A DNA stretch of 33,527 nucleotides. Origin: Oscillospiraceae bacterium (GTDB lineage: Bacteria; Bacillota; Clostridia; Saccharofermentanales; Saccharofermentanaceae). The stretch's first letter is position 1; each line of letters opens with the position of its first letter. The notes under the pieces are model-generated. The model searched no databases, had not been told where the DNA came from, and saw nothing but the letters and a program-made list of their open reading frames with translations. Location: the NCBI GenBank assembly GCA_902801755.1, contig CADCJM010000041.1, forward strand, positions 1 to 33,527, in the 5' to 3' direction. A program made the translations under genes and the position numbers. Below are positions 1 to 7,148 of this stretch, piece by piece.

Positions 1-216
1 ATGATGAACATGGAAAGAAGAAACGGTGCAGACAAGCCGGTTATCCGTAAGGCTCTTGTTGAGCTCGACGGCAAGCCGTTCAAGTATTTCGAAGCAAACC
101 GTGAGAGATGGGCAGTTGAGACTGCATTCACATTCCCCGGTGCTATCCAGTACTTCGGACCTTCCGACGTTTGCGACAGAACAACAATTACATTAGCTCT
201 CGAGAAGGGTGAGTAA
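1..216 (+). CDS. Pyrophosphate--fructose 6-phosphate 1-phosphotransferase, C-terminal end (partial)
   Basis: The reading frame is open from the first base, so the ATG codons at 1-6 are probably internal and the gene begins outside the window. The 71 visible residues end in an [20 protein letters not shown] stretch, which resembles the C-terminus of the long-chain pyrophosphate-dependent phosphofructokinases of clostridia and spirochaetes. That enzyme phosphorylates fructose 6-phosphate with PPi instead of ATP, reversibly, in cytoplasmic glycolysis. The gene is followed at once by a strong terminator, so it ends its transcript. The pairing with a PGK-TIM gene 15 kb downstream fits a sugar-fermenting anaerobe. 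The active site is outside the window, so the assignment rests on the tail alone. Confidence 0.8.
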   Translation: MMNMERRNGADKPVIRKALVELDGKPFKYFEANRERWAVETAFTFPGAIQYFGPSDVCDRTTITLALEKGE

Positions 217-273
217 TAAAGGTTCACGGTTCCCCGCAACCGTTGTCACCTGAATAAGGACTCAAAACAGACG

Positions 274-308
274 ATCCCCGCATGGCATAGGCTTTGCGGG
301 GATTTTTT
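274..308 (+). terminator. Rho-independent terminator after the PPi-PFK gene
   Basis: A perfect 9-bp stem ATCCCCGCA / TGCGGGGAT (274-282 with 295-303) encloses a 12-nt loop and runs into six T residues at 303-308. It lies 58 nt after the stop codon. Confidence 0.9.
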
Positions 309-329
309 ATGCAGATTCATTGTCACATG

Positions 330-358
330 TTTAAATATCACGTCCGGCTTGCTAAAAT
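330..358 (+). promoter_or_regulatory. Putative sigma-A promoter for the zinc-ribbon membrane protein
   Basis: TTTAAA (330-335) and TAAAAT (353-358) are separated by 17 bp. Predicted transcription would start near 365, just before the 74-bp duplicated segment. The -35 box is weak (4/6 to consensus). Confidence 0.45.
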
Positions 359-374
359 ATAAGCGGAACAACTA

Positions 375-522
375 AGCAACGCATGGAAAGGGGGAACTCC
401 ATGGTTACTTGTAATGAATGTGGATATGAGAATCACGGCCGGAGGATCAGCAACGCATGGAAAGGGGGAACTCCATGGTTACTTGTAATGAATGTGGATA
501 TGAGAATCACGGCCGGAGGATC
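375..522 (+). repeat. Perfect 74-bp tandem duplication spanning the 5' end of a gene
   Basis: Bases 375-448 and 449-522 are identical over 74 bp, each running from AGCAACGCATGG to CGGAGGATC. The unit holds the ribosome binding site (GGAAAGGGGG), the start ATG and the first 16 codons of the downstream gene. Because 74 is not a multiple of three, translation started in the first copy (ATG at 401) reads out of frame and stops at 551-553, while the second copy (ATG at 475) is in frame with the full protein. It is either a recent duplication or an assembly artefact. Confidence 0.97.
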
Positions 523-1245
523 TGCAAAAGATGCGGAGCGCCTCTTGATCTGAGCGCCGAGAAAAATGGTATTTCCGTTGATGATCTTCCTGATATGAGC
601 CTTTATGAGGTCAATAAGGAACTTAAGAAGCTGATCAGATATTTCGATTTTATGCGCGCACAGTACAGCGAATACGAATTCTGCAATCAGAAGCTCGATT
701 TCCTTGATAAAAAGGGTTATGTACCTATAGGTGTTCTTATTTTCGGAATCATTATGATGGGCGTTACGACATGGCTGTCTGTTCTTGTAGCCCTGCGTGC
801 GTTCAAGCTTTATAACGGACTTATTCTCTGGCTTGCAATGTTCTTTGTTGACGGCCTTTATTCCGCAGTCGCTTATTCCCGGAGTCTGAAGGACAACCGC
901 AAGAAGATAAAGAAATATCTGGGCAGGGAAGTCGAGCTTGCAAAGCAGCTCACAAATTACTATAACGATTACGGTCCGTGTCTTTTAGAAGCGAAGTATA
1001 CTGATCCCAGGATATTGGACAGGCTGCAAAATATTATTAAATCGGGCAGAGCCAGTTCACTCGAGCAGGCTTTGGATTTGCTTTTCGAAGATTCCGGAAG
1101 GACAAAGGAGGAATCTGCCGAATATCTTGCGACAGTAGCATCAAGACAGGCAGAATTCGGAGAGAAGGATGCTCTGGTATTCTGTTCTTCCAGTTTCTTC
1201 GGTGCCTATCACAAAGTCGGCGAAAAGATCAGAAGTGTCGCTTGA
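475..1245 (+). CDS. Zinc-ribbon membrane protein of unknown function
   Basis: This 256-residue protein starts with a zinc ribbon whose ligands are C4, C7, C17 and C20. A soluble segment follows, then two closely spaced hydrophobic helices at about residues 86-135 (the GVLIFGIIMMGV and GLILWLAMFFV regions) and a basic, helical C-terminal half. The C-terminal stretch with ILDRLQNIIKSGRASSLEQAL resembles a short domain often seen at the end of small clostridial zinc-ribbon proteins, for which I know no function. I chose the ATG at 475 because GGAAAGGGGG sits 6-7 nt before it; the in-frame ATG at 457 would place that site inside the coding region. The whole 5' end is duplicated just upstream. It is probably monocistronic. 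Function is not recognised. Confidence 0.75.
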   Translation: MVTCNECGYENHGRRICKRCGAPLDLSAEKNGISVDDLPDMSLYEVNKELKKLIRYFDFMRAQYSEYEFCNQKLDFLDKKGYVPIGVLIFGIIMMGVTTWLSVLVALRAFKLYNGLILWLAMFFVDGLYSAVAYSRSLKDNRKKIKKYLGREVELAKQLTNYYNDYGPCLLEAKYTDPRILDRLQNIIKSGRASSLEQALDLLFEDSGRTKEESAEYLATVASRQAEFGEKDALVFCSSSFFGAYHKVGEKIRSVA

Positions 1246-1281
1246 GAAGACCGGAACCCCTTAAATAAATCATAAGTCTTG

Positions 1282-1322
1282 TATACATTGATCTTGCTCA
1301 TACATATAATTGTTGTATGAGC
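1282..1322 (+). promoter_or_regulatory. Promoter with start-codon inverted repeat; probable leaderless transcript
   Basis: A consensus TATAAT at 1305-1310 with a partial -35 (TATACA, 1282-1287, 17-bp spacing) lies exactly 6 nt before the ATG at 1317, so the predicted first transcribed base is the A of the start codon. No Shine-Dalgarno sequence is present. A perfect 9-bp inverted repeat, GCTCATACA (1296-1304) and TGTATGAGC (1314-1322), flanks the -10 box and includes the start codon, as expected for an operator. Confidence 0.55.
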
Positions 1323-1955
1323 AATAAAAACCGTCAGACATCAGAGATCTTATTTAATCTTGTTATCGTTATCTTAGCGGTAACAGGCATTATTCTCATG
1401 CTCACATCAGAAGCGGAAGAGGGCGCGCTGCAGTCGTCAGGTCTGGAGAATTTCAAGTTCTATACCGTTCTTTCGAACGTTTTCTGCGGAATAGTGGCGC
1501 TCATTTATCTTATCTGTATTTTCGCGAAAAAAGGCACGGGAAAGATGGCGGCATTAAAGCTCGCGGCCGTCTGCGGAGTTGCCATCACTTTCGCGGTCGT
1601 GGCCTTCATGTTCGGCCCTTTATACGGTTTTCCGAACTTCTATAAGAGAGGCAACCTTTTCTTCCACCTGCTTCTGCCCGTAACTGCGATGGCAGAATTC
1701 ATATTTGTAAAAAGAAAAAAGATTTCTTTCAGATATACTGTTTTCGCGGCAATACCAACACTCCTTTATGCTATAGGATATCTTCTGAACATTCTGATAA
1801 ACGGCATCGGAGGTCCGTGGCCCGATACGAATGATTTCTACGGGTTCCTTAACTGGGGCTGGCCTGCCGGGATCTGTATCTTTACGGGAATTCCGTTAAC
1901 GGCTTTTGCGGTTGCCTGTCTGTTCAGGCTAATAAGCAATAAGAGAGGTGAATAA
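1317..1955 (+). CDS. Pr6Pr-like integral membrane protein
   Basis: This protein of 212 residues is almost entirely membrane-embedded, with about six predicted helices. The first covers roughly residues 11-30 and the last roughly 184-205. Family-like features are the conserved aromatic loop with YGFLNWGWPAG near the C-terminus and a histidine-containing helix (FFHLLLPVTAMAEF). It resembles the Pr6Pr / FAR-17a/AIG1-like membrane family, whose bacterial members have no established role. It has no ribosome binding site and seems to be translated from a leaderless mRNA. The stop codon (1953-1955) is followed one base later by the start of the isomerase gene, so the two are probably co-transcribed and translationally coupled. 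The family call is by sequence character only. Confidence 0.65.
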   Translation: MSNKNRQTSEILFNLVIVILAVTGIILMLTSEAEEGALQSSGLENFKFYTVLSNVFCGIVALIYLICIFAKKGTGKMAALKLAAVCGVAITFAVVAFMFGPLYGFPNFYKRGNLFFHLLLPVTAMAEFIFVKRKKISFRYTVFAAIPTLLYAIGYLLNILINGIGGPWPDTNDFYGFLNWGWPAGICIFTGIPLTAFAVACLFRLISNKRGE

Positions 1956-1956
1956 C

Positions 1957-2643
1957 ATGAAAAGATCTGAGATAAACAAAGCACTAAAGCGTATGGAAGG
2001 CGTGATCAAGGACCTTAAGATCAGCCTTCCTCCTTTTTGTAATTTCACACCTGAGGAATGGCTTACCAAAGGCCATGAGTACGATGAGATAAGGGACAAT
2101 ATGCTCGGCTGGGATATTACTGATTACGGGCTTGGAGATTTTGAGAAGGTCGGCTTCTCATTGATCACGCTCCGCAACGGCAACCTCAAGGCGAAGGACA
2201 GATATCCGAAGCCCTATGCTGAGAAGCTTCTCTTCATCGAAGAAGGGCAGTATTCGCCTAATCATTTTCACTGGTTTAAGATGGAAGACATTATAAATAA
2301 GGGCGGCGGAAATCTTCTGATCCGTGTCTATAATTCGCTTCCCAATGAAGAGATGGATATGGAAAGCGACGTCACAGTCCATACAGACGGCAGGACCTAT
2401 CAGGTGAAGGCCGGAACCCAGATCAGGCTCACACCCGGTGAGAGCATCTCGATCCAGCCCCTTATGTATCACGATTTTGAAGTCGAAAAAGGGACGGGCG
2501 CAGTCCTCTTAGGTGAGGTCTCACAGGTCAATGATGATAACACCGACAACCGTTTCAACCCGCCTGTAGGCCGGTTCCCCGAGATCGAAGAAGACGAGGC
2601 TCCATACCGTCTTCTTTGTAATGAATATCCAAAAGCACAATAG
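1957..2643 (+). CDS. D-lyxose ketol-isomerase (cupin type, EC 5.3.1.15)
   Basis: This 228-residue cupin should interconvert D-lyxose and D-xylulose, and probably D-mannose and D-fructose, in the cytoplasm using Mn2+. Metal ligands are visible as H103, H105 and E110 in PNHFHWFKMEDI, and H172 in MYHDFE. As I recall, the spacing and numbering agree with the E. coli O157 sugar isomerase (H103, H105, E110, H171). Length matches the family's usual 225-230 residues. I chose ATG 1957 over the in-frame ATG 1948 because AGAGAGGTG lies just before it and 1948 overlaps the upstream gene. It follows the membrane protein by one base, so the pair could be a small sugar-linked operon. No terminator is evident downstream. 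Confidence 0.88.
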   Translation: MKRSEINKALKRMEGVIKDLKISLPPFCNFTPEEWLTKGHEYDEIRDNMLGWDITDYGLGDFEKVGFSLITLRNGNLKAKDRYPKPYAEKLLFIEEGQYSPNHFHWFKMEDIINKGGGNLLIRVYNSLPNEEMDMESDVTVHTDGRTYQVKAGTQIRLTPGESISIQPLMYHDFEVEKGTGAVLLGEVSQVNDDNTDNRFNPPVGRFPEIEEDEAPYRLLCNEYPKAQ

Positions 2644-2717
2644 CCTTTTTGAGCAATTGCCACATAAAAAACGGGGTTTTGCCTGAAATTGTAATCCGTA
2701 TGTAAGGTACGATTAAC

Positions 2718-2746
2718 TTGACTTAGCGTTAGAACTAACGCATTAT
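2718..2746 (+). promoter_or_regulatory. Putative promoter with palindromic operator in the spacer
   Basis: TTGACT (2718-2723) and CATTAT (2741-2746) are 17 bp apart. The spacer is filled by a perfect palindrome GCGTTAGAACTAACGC (2726-2741; 7-bp arms, 2-nt centre). Its position between the promoter boxes suggests a repressor site controlling the lysozyme operon. An alternative AT-rich -10 (TATAAT within 2769-2775) lies further downstream. Confidence 0.5.
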
Positions 2747-2795
2747 TATCATGAATATTTGCGTTTTTATATAATTTTATATAAGAGGTAACGTT

Positions 2796-4573
2796 TTGAA
2801 AAAGAAGGCAGAGAAAGAAAAGCAGGGCGCATTTGCGAGATTTTGTACTGCATCCGAGAAGACGGCAAGGCTGAGTCTTATACTTGCAGCAGTAATCGTG
2901 TTGGGTACGGTAGGCACTGTCTGCGCGGCTGCTATAAGTTCCAATTCCAATATCCAGGCTCCGTCCGAGAATGTTGAGCTCAATGCAGCTCAGCAGTATC
3001 TTGCCCAGGTCAACATGAACAGGGGCACTGATCCTGAGGAACCTGAACAGACTGAGCCTTCTGACGCAAGCCTACAAAGCGCGGCGCGCTTACCGGTGAG
3101 AACGTTGCCGATGTAAAAGATCTTAAGTCCTTATCTGATGAGGACCTCCTCAAGGCTGTTAAGCAGGGTAAGGTAAAGGTTATTGCCAAGAAGGACATCA
3201 AGCAGGACCAGTCACAGAACGTTAAGACTACCCACAAGGGTCCGATCGCAGATGCCCCTAAGGCTACCAATACACCGAAGCCGAAGCCTACCACAGCAAC
3301 GGCTACAAATAAGCCCACACCCACCATGGCTCCTATTACAGTCGTTAATTATGAGCTTGGAATAGATATCTCGGAGTTCCAGGGCGATATAAACTGGACT
3401 AAGGTCAAGAACGACGGAATCAAGTTTGCATTTATCAGATGCGGCGGCCGTGGTTATACAAAGGGTACCTGCTACGAAGATAAGAAGTTCGCCCAGAACG
3501 TTAAGAATGCCAGGAAGGCAGGCGTTAAGGTCGGAGTATATTTCTTCTCTCAGGCTATAACTGTTGAAGAGGCTATCGAAGAAGCTTCTCTGACGATCGG
3601 TATGTGCAAGGGATTAAATATCGACCTTCCTGTCGTTATGGACTGGGAGACCGGCAGCGGATACCGTACACAGCCGTTAAAGGGCGAAGCTTTTGCCAAT
3701 GTACTGGATGCTTTCTGCACCCTGATCGGCAAGAACGGTTATACACCGGCTGTATATCTCTGCTCTGACGATATCAATAACAGGCTCGGGAAATATCAGA
3801 GCCGCATCCTTGGTAATTACAAACTCTGGTATGCATATCCTTACAGCTGCTACTGGCCGGCAAGCAAGAGCTTCAAGTCTAATTACTATCAGACAGGCGA
3901 TACTGTTCCGCCGAGAAGCTTTGCTGTCGAATACTGGCAGTATTCATGGCACGGCAAGGTTGCCGGAATCGGTACAGAAGTAGACCTTAACATCAGGATC
4001 CTCGGCAAGACAACACTCAAGGCTCCTGAGATCAGCCTGACCAACAAGTCGATAACGTCGCAGGCAGGGCAGAACATAAATCCTATGGACGGCGTAAAGG
4101 CCAAGACCTCACAGGGCGACTGGACGACGAATAACCTGTCGTACTCTATAAAGACCGAGGCAGGGCAGGATATCACGCTCGATCAGGCTAAGAATACTGT
4201 AGGCAAATATACGATCACATATACATTTAAGGACCCGTTCCGTGGATCTATTCAGGTTACGGCACCGTGGGAGGTAAAGGCTGCGGCAGGCTCAGATGCG
4301 CCGTCTCCGACACCTCAGGGCAGCACAGAAAATCCGTCTCCGACTCCTCAGGGCGGCAGTACGGACACACCATCTCCTACACCTCAGGGCGGCAGTACGG
4401 ATACACCGTCTCCGACGCCTCAGGGCAGCACGGATTCACCGGCACCTACGCCGACAACGGCCGAGCCTTCTCCGGAACCCTCGCCTGCTCCCACCACTCC
4501 GCCGGAAACTACAAAACCGGAACCGACAAAGTCACAAGAACCTTCAGATACAAGCAGCGATTCAAATAACTAA
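2796..4573 (+). CDS. Membrane-anchored GH25 lysozyme (muramidase), frameshifted
   Basis: The protein should cleave the MurNAc-GlcNAc backbone of peptidoglycan outside the cell. It starts at a TTG (2796) behind AAGAGGT, has an N-terminal membrane segment around residues 27-47, then a Lys/Thr/Pro-rich linker. The GH25 domain (about 3350-3990) has the YELGIDISEFQG entry motif and the VVMDWE catalytic DxE motif. An Ig-like segment and a Pro/Ser/Thr tail with PSPTPQG repeats follow. The frame breaks between 3065 and 3113: the first frame stops at 3114-3116, while the second frame is open from 3065 and continues the linker without a start codon. One base missing near 3066-3069 would restore a protein of about 592 residues. 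As it stands the catalytic domain could only be made from ATG 3326, without export signal. It heads a probable operon with the GGDEF gene 34 nt downstream. Confidence 0.8.
4301..4438 (+). repeat. Four in-frame 33/36-bp tandem repeats coding for PSPTPQG units
   Basis: Units at 4301-4333, 4334-4369, 4370-4405 and 4406-4438 each encode PSPTPQG followed by (G)STxxx. They form the extracellular Pro/Ser/Thr stalk of the lysozyme. Units 2 and 3 are 36 bp, 1 and 4 are 33 bp, differing by one Gly codon, which suggests unit-wise expansion. Confidence 0.9.
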
Positions 4574-4607
4574 GGCAACATAAGCACATCTTACAGAGGT
4601 AACGCCT

Positions 4608-5726
4608 ATGGACAGCAGGCCGGTCAACGATCCCGCATTAAGGAATCTCGAAAGAACGATCAGGTTGGAATTTGAGAGGATCATTCTCTCAATGGCTATC
4701 GTCTGTGTAACGCTTGAGGTAGCGATATTTATCTATTACTATCTCACCGATAATGTCGGACAGCCTGTAAATACTTATGTCGAGTTCAGGATCCTGGTGC
4801 CCTTTGCAATCAACACTGTACTGTATATCATCACCAGGTTTTCGAACCGTTCGGCTACCAGCACGGACATTACCAAGAACAGGGTCGTCTCATTTGCGGG
4901 ACTCCTTATGTGCGGTGTAATATCCCTTGCCCACAGCTACTTCATTCCTCTGTGGGTATTCCCGCTTTTCGCGATCGTCTTCTGCTCGGTATTCCATGAC
5001 GGATTCATCCAGATCGTTCAGTCGGGCTTAAGCTTCGTGTTTATTCTCTACGCCGGAATCCTCCATATCTACGATTATCCTGATGAGAGAGCATATTCGA
5101 TCCTCTGCATCATAATCGCCGAGATAATGGCGATCGGCATAAGCATACTCGCGTTCAGGCTTGAGATCTTCAATACCAGGCTGCTTATGATAAGAGAGCG
5201 TAATTTTGCTGGTGCCAACAAGTTTGAGCATGGCTTTGAGACGGACAGGGTAACCGGCGTTTACAGCAAGAAATACCTTATCGAATCGGCTAATGAGATC
5301 CTGAAGAGCACAAATGAACTGGACCCTTGCGGAATCGCAGTGATCGACGTCGATGACTTCAAGAAGATCAACGATGAGCTGGGCAATGACAAGGGCGATG
5401 ATGTTCTCCGCGCTTTGGGCCAGGTCCTTCAGGGTGTTATCGATGAGGATACGATCGTCGGAAGATACGGCGGAGACACGTTTGTTATCGTTTTCGAAAA
5501 CGGACTGAAGGAAGAAAACTTCGAAGTCTTGAACCAGATCAGAAAAGATTTTTCAAAGAAGAAATTCTCATTTATGAAGGATACCGCCACTATAAGCGGA
5601 GGATATGCCTGGTTTGACGTTACAATGGATCTCGACAGCGCTCTGAAAGAGGCTGAAGCGGCATTGTCAAATGCAAAGAAATCAGGTAAGAATATTATTA
5701 TGACAAACGGCGAAAGCGAGGAATGA
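4608..5726 (+). CDS. Membrane GGDEF-domain protein with a degenerate GGDTF site
   Basis: This protein has 372 residues. Residues about 25-200 form six hydrophobic helices, a membrane sensor without a recognised named domain. Residues about 210-368 form a GGDEF domain, seen from TGVYSKKYL, the Asp-rich IDVDDFKKIND, GRYGGDTFVIVF and AKKSGKNII. GGDEF proteins make cyclic di-GMP from two GTP. Here the signature at 288-292 is GGDTF: the second acidic residue, which helps bind metal and activate catalysis, is Thr291. The RxxD inhibitory site is also absent. It may therefore be weak, or act as a GTP-binding receptor. The start has AGAGGT upstream. It lies 34 nt after the lysozyme gene and only 3 nt before the DUF308 gene, an operon-like arrangement. 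Confidence 0.85.
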   Translation: MDSRPVNDPALRNLERTIRLEFERIILSMAIVCVTLEVAIFIYYYLTDNVGQPVNTYVEFRILVPFAINTVLYIITRFSNRSATSTDITKNRVVSFAGLLMCGVISLAHSYFIPLWVFPLFAIVFCSVFHDGFIQIVQSGLSFVFILYAGILHIYDYPDERAYSILCIIIAEIMAIGISILAFRLEIFNTRLLMIRERNFAGANKFEHGFETDRVTGVYSKKYLIESANEILKSTNELDPCGIAVIDVDDFKKINDELGNDKGDDVLRALGQVLQGVIDEDTIVGRYGGDTFVIVFENGLKEENFEVLNQIRKDFSKKKFSFMKDTATISGGYAWFDVTMDLDSALKEAEAALSNAKKSGKNIIMTNGESEE

Positions 5727-5729
5727 TAT

Positions 5730-6416
5730 ATGGCAAAGGATAAGACCGGGAAAAAGAATAAGATAAGCGATTACAATTTAGCTTCGATACTTCTGGACAT
5801 CGTGATGCTCTTTCTGGGTCTTATATTCTTTATCGGAACACTCGCGGGAAAAGGCGACGAGATCGCTTCAGGCTTCGTAAGAGTCGTTGGCGGCGTGCTT
5901 ATCCTTGTCGGTATTTTCGAACTCATCAACTTCCTGAGGATAAAGGATAAGACGGTATTTGACTGGATCGTCTTCATCATCGGCTGCGCCATCGCCATTA
6001 CGGGAATCGTGTTTATCATCAACCCGCTTCCGATCATCACCATCTTCAACTTCGTATTCGGAATTATCATCGGCATCTATGCGGTCATCATCATCGTTGT
6101 TTCTGTAGGCACATTAAGACCTGCAGGCGCGAAATACTGGTGGTTCTCACTGCTGTTCGGCATTGCCGCACTCGGCATGGGCATCTTCGTCACATGCTTT
6201 AACGGCGCGACAAAGACTCTTACCATCATCATCGGAATCACGCTCGTTGTAGGTGCGATAGGCGGTATCGCAAATGCTATCCTGGCATCCCAGGCAAAGA
6301 AGGAATTCAAAGCCAATTCGAAGATTTTGGAAGATGCCACATATACTGTTGAGTCTGAGACAACTACCGAGGATAAAAAGGAACAGGCAGATGGCGACGA
6401 TACTGTAAAGTATTAA
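5730..6416 (+). CDS. DUF308 / HdeD-like membrane protein
   Basis: This 228-residue protein has about six hydrophobic helices between residues 18 and 190 in three pairs, rich in Gly and Ile, as in the DUF308 (HdeD-like) family. It ends in a charged, disordered cytoplasmic tail rich in Glu, Thr and Lys. In E. coli HdeD is linked to acid resistance; in Bacillota the role is unknown. A GAGG motif sits 8 nt before the ATG, inside the end of the GGDEF gene. The gap to that gene is 3 nt, so translation is probably coupled. The metallo-hydrolase gene follows 25 nt later. Confidence 0.75.
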   Translation: MAKDKTGKKNKISDYNLASILLDIVMLFLGLIFFIGTLAGKGDEIASGFVRVVGGVLILVGIFELINFLRIKDKTVFDWIVFIIGCAIAITGIVFIINPLPIITIFNFVFGIIIGIYAVIIIVVSVGTLRPAGAKYWWFSLLFGIAALGMGIFVTCFNGATKTLTIIIGITLVVGAIGGIANAILASQAKKEFKANSKILEDATYTVESETTTEDKKEQADGDDTVKY

Positions 6417-6441
6417 GCCGCATATTTTAGGAGAATACCCT

Positions 6442-7083
6442 ATGGAAGTAACATTCGTCGGACACGCATGCTTTCTGATAAGGTTTGATACAGGGCTTAC
6501 AGTATGCTTTGACCCTTATTCCCACGGGTCAGTTCCCGGCCTTTCTGATGCTAATGTATCAGCCGACGAGGTGTTCTGCTCACATTCGCATAAGGACCAC
6601 AGTGACTTTGAATCGGTAGGAAAGCCTTTTGAGCCCTATACAGGCTCTGAGCCGGAAGTAACGGTCATCAAGACTTTCCATGATGATGTCCAGGGCGCAA
6701 AGCGCGGCAGGAACAATATCACAAAGGTCAGATCCGGAGATGAGACTGTAGTTCACATGGGCGATATCGGATGTGATCTTACTGGAGACCAGATCGCTGT
6801 CATCAAGGGCTGTGATCTTCTCATGATCCCTGTAGGCGGGTACTATACGATCGGCTGTCAAAAGGCTTTTGAGATGGTGGGACAGATCGATCCGAAGGTC
6901 GTTATCCCGATGCACTACAAGAGCAAAAAGTTCGGATATGATGTTTTGTCCGGAAGGGAAGAATTCGTAGAGCTCATAGGCAATGAGGGTGAGCGCGAGA
7001 TAGTCAGCAGGAGATTCACCGCCGAAGAGCTTCCCAAGGAAAAATCACTTCTCCTGATGGAGCCTTTAAGAATTTTAAAATAG
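6442..7083 (+). CDS. UlaG-like metallo-beta-lactamase-fold hydrolase
   Basis: This 213-residue cytoplasmic protein has the MBL fold. The family motif is SHSHKDHSD (H48, H50, D52, H53), with further metal-ligand candidates in MGDIG and IPMHYK. The opening VTFVGHACFLIRF is typical of the UlaG/YtkL-like branch (Lactamase_B_2/3), whose members hydrolyse diverse phosphoesters or lactones. The substrate cannot be read from the sequence. AGGAG lies 9 nt upstream of the ATG. It is the last gene of the probable GH25-GGDEF-DUF308-MBL operon, though no clear terminator separates it from the next promoter. Confidence 0.8.
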   Translation: MEVTFVGHACFLIRFDTGLTVCFDPYSHGSVPGLSDANVSADEVFCSHSHKDHSDFESVGKPFEPYTGSEPEVTVIKTFHDDVQGAKRGRNNITKVRSGDETVVHMGDIGCDLTGDQIAVIKGCDLLMIPVGGYYTIGCQKAFEMVGQIDPKVVIPMHYKSKKFGYDVLSGREEFVELIGNEGEREIVSRRFTAEELPKEKSLLLMEPLRILK

Positions 7084-7118
7084 TGAATTTTGTAACATAA
7101 GATTTGTCTTCTTTGTAA

Positions 7119-7124
7119 TATAAT
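7119..7124 (+). promoter_or_regulatory. -10 element for the DUF1846 gene
   Basis: A perfect TATAAT is 24 nt before the ATG at 7149, with AAGGGGG between. No good -35 is seen at 16-18 bp, so the promoter call rests on the -10 box and the position. Confidence 0.45.
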
Positions 7125-7148
7125 TTTTCGCAAGGGGGTCTAAGTCCT

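Noticed and set aside
401-553. A 50-codon ORF starting at the first copy of the duplicated segment
   Set aside because: It begins like the real protein (MVTCNECG) but runs out of frame because the repeat is 74 bp. It is a by-product of the duplication, not a gene.
4301-4438. A CRISPR-like or regulatory repeat array
   Set aside because: Units are contiguous without spacers, in frame, and encode PSPTPQG surface repeats.
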